Origin: Atherinomorus stipes
Taxonomy: Eukaryota > Chordata > Actinopteri > Atheriniformes > Atherinidae
Direction: 5' to 3'
DNA: 64,000 nt
Assembly: GCA_023101725.1 (NCBI GenBank)
Contig: JALJCO010003008.1
Span: 310,001-374,000 of the forward strand
Shown here: in pieces, positions 59,567 through 64,000 of the stretch
Numbering within the stretch: the first letter of the stretch is position 1
Layout of the letters: each line of letters starts with the position of its first letter
Program-made: the position numbers and the translations under genes
The notes under the pieces: model-generated
Told to the model about the DNA's origin: nothing
What the model saw: the letters and a program-made list of their open reading frames with translations, nothing else
The model's database searches: none

Positions 59567-60225
59567 CGACTGTGGAGGCCATTGGAGTGCAGATTATCAT
59601 GTTCATGAGAGCAGTTGGAGATGATTTGAGTTTTGTGACGTGGTGCATCATCCTGCTGGAAGTAGCCATCAGAAGATGCTACACTGGTCATAAACGATGG
59701 ACATGGTCAGAGACAACTCGGGAGGCTGTGGTGTCTAAATGAATTCCCATTTGGTTCTAAGTGGCCCAAAGTTTACCGAGAAAACACCCCCAATGCCATG
59801 TAACCACAACCATGAACTGCTGATACAAAGCAGGATAGATCCATGTTTTTATGTTCATGCATTCATTTTTTTTTTTTTTTTCTAACCACATTGTCCAATT
59901 CAGGGTCACGGGAGCCAAGCTATTGTCAGGCGGGAGGCAGGTACAGTACAGGTAATTTAGAGTGACCAATTAACCTAACATGCATGTTTTGGGATGGTGG
60001 GAGGAAGCCGGAGTACTCAGAGAGAACCTGCATACAGGAACAGCATGCAAACTCCACACAGGAAGGCCCCTATTCCATCCACCTCTCTAGCTGATGCTGG
60101 ACCAGCAATGCTCTTTCTGTGAGGAATTGGTGCTAACCACCACACCACAGTGCGGCCCTGTTAAATTAAAAAACCCTGTTGTTTTCATGCTGTTTACACC
60201 AAATTCTAACCCGTCCTCTGACATC
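59567..60225 (-). mobile_element. Tc1 transposase remnant split by a SINE
   Basis: Minus-strand homology to the same Tc1-like family as 45650-46370. The first part (59567-59856) contains CTGGCGACTGTGGAGGCCAT, ATCCTGCTGGAAGTAGCCAT, GGACATGGTCAGAGACAACT and GCAGGATAGATCCATG. The second part (60178-60225) contains TTTTCATGCTGTTTACACCA and AATTCTAACCCGTC. In an uninterrupted copy these two parts are adjacent, so the SINE at 59857-60160 was inserted between them. The transposase is non-functional. Confidence 0.8.
59857..60160 (-). mobile_element. tRNA-type SINE with LINE-like tail, minus strand
   Basis: On the minus strand it starts CAGGGCCGCACTGTGGTGTG and GTGGTTAGCACC, a tRNA-like head. It continues GTGTGGAGTTTGCATGC, CATCCCAAAACATGCATGTT, AGGTTAATTGGTCACTCTAA and ends GTGACCCTGAATTGGACAAT before TTAGAAAAAAAAA and ATGAATGCATG. 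This is a frequent fish SINE body and tail. The B box is degenerate, so Pol III activity is doubtful. Target repeats TTTTTATGTT and TTTTCATGCT flank it imperfectly. Confidence 0.8.
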
Positions 60226-60256
60226 AACAAGAGGTTTGGACAGCAGATACTATCTA

Positions 60257-60598
60257 GGCAGCTGTGGCTCAGGTAGTTGAGCAGGTCGGCCAATGATTGA
60301 AGGATCCGCGGTTCGAATCCCGATCCCCCAGCCATGTGTCGTTGTGTTCTTGGGCAAGACACTTAACCCTTCTTGTCTCCAGTGGGGACACCACTGGTGT
60401 ATGACTGTGTGTGAATGGTTCTGGTGGTGGTCGTAGGGGCTGTACAGGTAGGTGTGAAATGGCTGCCATGCTTCCATCAGACAGCTTTGGCTACATATGC
60501 AGCTTACCATTACCAAGTATGAATGAGGAGTGAAAGAATAATGGATCTAATTGAGTGCTTTGAGGGGAAAATCGCAATATGAATCTAACCCATTATTA
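60257..60598 (+). mobile_element. tRNA-derived SINE with intact Pol III boxes
   Basis: The head GGCAGCTGTGGCTCAGGTAG followed by TTGAGCAGGTCGGCC has an A-box-like TGGCTCAGGTAG (60265-60276). The B box GGTTCGAATCC (60310-60320) matches the GGTTCGANTCC consensus exactly. The body contains CTTGGGCAAGACACTTAACC and TGTGTGAATGG, ending near TGAGTGCTTTGAGGGG and ACCCATTATTA. Promoter spacing fits a type 2 Pol III promoter. It is not a functional tRNA gene because the acceptor stem does not close. Confidence 0.88.
60310..60320 (+). promoter_or_regulatory. Pol III B box of SINE
   Basis: GGTTCGAATCC is a perfect match to the internal promoter B-box consensus, 34 bp downstream of the A-box-like segment. 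Confidence 0.85.
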
Positions 60599-60599
60599 C

Positions 60600-61375
60600 T
60601 AGATATTTACGATCGTTCTCTGGAAACTCTAGAGATGGTTGTGTATAAATCCTTGTAGATCTGCAGTTTAGAATATGTTCCTTAGTTGTGCTTTCAGAGC
60701 AAATGTATTGGAAATGCATAGAAATCTTGGGTGGTTCGTTGTAAAAGGTTACATTATTCATTATTAATATCTATAAGAAATTTATATCAAAAGTCCCAAA
60801 TGTTCTGTGCAAAAAAACTGTTAGTTCAGAAAATCATAGCTACACCACTAGACATGCTGTCGGAAGAAATTTTTCTTTGCCAAAGATAAAAACAAATTAT
60901 AGTAAAAGGACAGTGATGTAGCTACAGAGATATGTTTGAATGGAATGCGCTGCCCAAACACTTAGAGCAAATTAACATTTATAAAATTCAAACAATTAGT
61001 AAAAAAAACATCTTTTAAATAGAACTGGAATTTGATTACCATTAAATAAATACCAGTAATCTAAATAATAATGCAACAATAATATATATAAAAATTGAAT
61101 ACTTGATTATAAATGGTTATTAGTTTGAATTTTGTGGAAACACTGCTATGGAGTGGAAGAAATGTTGTGGTTCACAGCGTTTATGGGAAGAACTTTTTTT
61201 AATTTTTATGTTATGTAATTTTATGTTTTGGTTTTTGTTTCTGTTCTTTATGTTAATAGTAATTTCGTGATTTTGTTTGCTCATTCTACCTTTTGTGATT
61301 TGTTTTATTAACTTCTTGTGTAATGTATTTCATATGATGTGTCAGACCCCAGAAAGAATACAGTAGCTGCAGTTA
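60600..61375. other. Non-coding stretch, AT-rich
   Basis: AT-rich sequence (T-rich at 61190-61330). No element end was recognised before the solo LTR. Confidence 0.4.
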
Positions 61376-61380
61376 ATGGG

Positions 61381-61908
61381 TGTTACGACCCAGATGTCTA
61401 GGGGTTAAAGCAAAGGGCCGTCAACGTAATACAAAGGAAACGGATGAATGTAAAAACAAAGCCATTTATTTCACAGTAAAACCAAAACTACACAAATAAA
61501 CCAAGTTTAACAAAGAGTTAACCCATGGCCTCCAACATATCATACAAAAACATGACACAAAGGAGACACGAGCACTGCATGTCCAGAACTAAACCACAAA
61601 CGAGCAGCAGACCAGCCAGGAGGGCTGATCAGGGGACCACTGCTTACGCAGCCTGCTCTAGGCTCCCCAAGGTGGAAATGTACGGTGTGGAGTTATATGC
61701 TGCAGGTGAGGGTGATGACCAGATGAATGACAGGTTCAGGAGCCAACCAGAGGTGGAGGAGGAACTGTTGTCCAATCAGGAGGGAAAGATGAGTAGATGG
61801 CAGGTAATGGGTAACAGGTGCAGATGGTTGGATGGTGATGAGCTGGTGATTGGCTGAACACTGCAAGAAAATCAGTGGAATGTCCAGGCCACAGCCTGGG
61901 AGGTAACA
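61381..61908 (-). mobile_element. Solo LTR with 5-bp TSD
   Basis: A 528-bp LTR with inverted ends TGTTAC and GTAACA, flanked by exact ATGGG duplications (61376-61380 and 61909-61913). Read on the minus strand it has a CCAAT-like GATTGG, a TATA-like CATATAACTCC and then GTGAAATAAATGGC with the AATAAA polyadenylation signal. It ends CTGGGTCGTAACA. The order promoter, polyadenylation signal and end gives the orientation. No internal retroelement sequence remains, consistent with LTR-LTR recombination. Ty3/gypsy is likely by style. Confidence 0.88.
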
Positions 61909-61918
61909 ATGGGGATAT

Positions 61919-61954
61919 CAAACAAACAAACAAACAAACAAACAAACAAACAAA
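61919..61954. repeat. (CAAA)n microsatellite
   Basis: Nine perfect CAAA units just outside the LTR. Confidence 0.96.
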
Positions 61955-63895
61955 GACTAGCCATTTGTGCTGCCAAGCAACTATATGCGTGTATAATAAA
62001 GTGGCCTTTGAGTGTCTGCTTCTTTGTTAAAGGAAAGTGTGCATTTTAATTCCGATAAGTTCATAAAGTTAAATAGAGGCAGTTAATATGAGGGAGTAAC
62101 ATATATATACATAAACTGCAAATATGTGAGGTTTGAATGTTATGATGATGTGTTGATTATTTTAAATTTAAATAAACTGCCTACTCTTTTCTTTTAAAGC
62201 AGATGATTAAATGAAATGTTTGATGTTTAGGTGACCAGTGCTACAGGAAGAGTCTGGCTCTGTCATTGATAGAACAAATGAAAAGTAAAACATGTTTTAT
62301 TCATTATCTGATTATTGTAATTCCACTAGTTGAAGAAAAATGGGAGGACAAAAAGAGAATAAAGTAAGGGCATGAGCGTTGACCCTGTGTACCACCTTCA
62401 TACAGTAAATACACTTTCCCTGTAAGTGAGTAAACAACACTTGCACATACACACTTAATCAACCCAGTGGAACAGACTCAGAATCACTTGTGTGATTTTC
62501 TTTTTTTCCTCACTATAATTATGTTAATACTCGCTTCTTCCAGGAGATGAGCGTGTGCAGCTCACAGTGCTAGTTAAGCTGCTAAAACTCTGCCAGCAAT
62601 TTGTTGTGATTTTAAGGAGACTCTGGTCCGTGCTGATGTATTTTGGTCACAGAAATCTACATTTAACAAGCAGGATGAATGTCACAAATTACCAAGTATT
62701 AACAAGGCAGATTTATGCTCCCTTCAACGACTGACGGTGTGAAACCCATTTGATTTATTTACAGTGTTCTCGTAAATGTTAATAACATCAATTCTGCTCT
62801 GTCAGCTGAGACGAAGAATTGATTAAAGGAAGTGGTTCCTCTTCAGATCTTCTTCTCTTAGATCTCATTAATCTATGACACTTCACATGAAGGGAGGAGG
62901 TTTTACAACTGCAACTTGTTTATTTATTGAATAAACATTTTTGGCCATGCAGGCTTCATGGGAGATATTCTTCCTGTCCAAGCATGCTTTTTTAGGACAT
63001 CATAGTATTCATACAGCTCATGATATTACTAATTATTATGATAACCATTTTAAAGACTCACAATGCAACTTTTAGCAATTTTCCCAGTGACGCGCCCTCT
63101 ATCGACGGCTAAACAAGCATCCATCTTGCATCGTACCAGCACTGTGAGCTCACTCCAGCCAGCTCACTCTTTCTTTTCCTCTCTTCCTCTGGTAATGTTT
63201 CCTTGCGCTTCTTTGCTGAATCTGCTATGGTGGGCATGCAAAACACCTGCTGTGTTCATATCTGGTTCCTATCTGTTTTCTAGTATGTGACTTGGTGCGC
63301 AACCAATAGTCTGCTGCTACGTCATGGCTGCGTCCCAAATGGAAAAGTTATGTAGTGCGGTTCCAGAGCCTTGGGATGCTGCTGGGGAGTGACGGCTGGA
63401 AGATGCACACAATGAATGTTGATGTGCCATCAAAATAATTCAGAAACACACGTTTTTATGGTCTAAAGGTTACGTTGTTGTCTTTACAGTAAATAAGTTC
63501 ATTGAGATGCGATGGGCTGGCGACCTGACCAATGTCCGTTGCATGTTCTCACCCCATAACATGGATGCTGTAGAGCAGTATCACACCTCCCTGCTGTCTT
63601 ATTGTGTCGATACTGTCTTCAGTTATGGTAGAGCATTATACAGAGTCTGTTCTTTTTCATTTGCCAGCAACTTTGTTGTATAATTCCCTCTTGAATAATT
63701 AATGGACTCCGTTTAGATTGTGTTTTACTGTCTTGTTGACAGTTTAAGGCCCTTAAAAGTGTAAGCTACGTTCACCCTGTCGAGGCAGACAATCCATGTG
63801 GAGCTCGAGCTATGATACAACCATTCAGAAAATGCTGCCTCTCTACTTTATCTGACAAACTTATGCACACATCAGATCGCAGTGGAAACACACGA
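61955..63895. other. Non-coding stretch, no firm element
   Basis: AT-rich sequence with a short (AT)n at 62100-62108. High-complexity sequence at 62500-62830 (TATGTTAATACTCG, AATTACCAAGTATTAAC) may be a conserved element. CAGTGACGCGCCCTCTATCG at 63088-63107 resembles the interior of fish MITEs, but no ends were found. A 75-codon open frame at 63063-63290 has no motif. Confidence 0.35.
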
Positions 63896-63898
63896 CCA

Positions 63899-64000
63899 AA
63901 GCCGGATTAACGGAAAGGCAAACTGGGCACATGCCTAGGACCCGATTGGCAGGGTGGGGCCCAGACAGAGGGGGAAAAAACAAACAAACAAACAAAAAAA
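63899..64000. mobile_element. Interspersed repeat cut by window end
   Basis: AAAGCCGGATTAACGGAAAG followed by GCAAACTGGGCACATGCC and TAGGACCCGATTGGCAGGGT resembles a frequent fish repeat beginning 'agagccggattaacgcaaaggcaaactgggcac'. The window ends in an interrupted (CAAA)n at 63978-64000. The class cannot be assigned from one end. Confidence 0.45.

Noticed and set aside
60257..60330. Functional tRNA gene
   Set aside because: A and B boxes are good but the 5' and 3' ends do not pair into an acceptor stem and the sequence continues into a SINE body.
1..64000. CRISPR arrays, bacterial operons, phage or plasmid modules
   Set aside because: The window has vertebrate repeats, Pol III SINEs and LINE tails. 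No regularly spaced repeat array or prokaryotic gene layout is present.

Overview
The window looks like nuclear DNA from a ray-finned fish, most likely a percomorph teleost. It is AT-rich and dominated by short non-autonomous DNA transposons, LINE tails, tRNA-derived SINEs, solo LTRs and simple repeats of kinds common in teleosts. I found no intact protein-coding gene, rRNA or functional tRNA. Most open frames here are short, lack domain motifs and are best treated as chance; the only recognisable coding sequence is decayed transposon protein (L2-like reverse transcriptase, another LINE ORF2 C-terminus, Tc1-like transposase). The window is therefore a gene-poor intergenic or large intronic region.

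Layout. 1-12 kb: unique sequence carrying hAT-type miniature elements (126-517, 4611-4799, an inverted pair at 8947-9337 and 9537-9923, 11567-12070), a TTA-flanked MITE (2065-2594) and microsatellites. 12-20 kb: a 950-bp MITE (12380-13331), an L2-like LINE 3' end (14.5-15.6 kb) and long unique sequence. 20.5-25.5 kb: a cluster of palindromic hAT-like MITEs, including a standalone element (20525-20831) whose relatives form the core of two larger elements (20992-21774, 24211-24800). 27.6-29 kb: a CpG- and GC-rich block with CCAAT and GC boxes and a consensus splice donor on the minus strand, the only good candidate for a host promoter and first exon. 30.7-33.7 kb: two nested-transposon blocks. 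36-37.6 kb: L2-like LINE with an internal hAT-like insertion. 38.2-38.6 kb: minus-strand LINE ORF2 C-terminus. 41.5-44.1 kb: two opposed copies of one MITE family. 45.6-46.4 kb: Tc1 transposase remnant. 48.2-49.8 kb: a hAT MITE and a 1.2-kb TTAA-flanked MITE. 56.6-58.3 kb: two TA-flanked elements. 59.6-60.6 kb: a Tc1 remnant split by a SINE, then a second SINE with good Pol III boxes. 61.4-61.9 kb: a solo LTR with 5-bp target duplication.

Element boundaries rest on terminal inverted repeats (TIRs) and target-site duplications (TSDs) read directly from the sequence. Seven hAT-type elements have perfect 8-bp TSDs. Superfamily names come from TSD length and TIR style, not from a database search. 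Candidate conserved non-coding elements are inference only.
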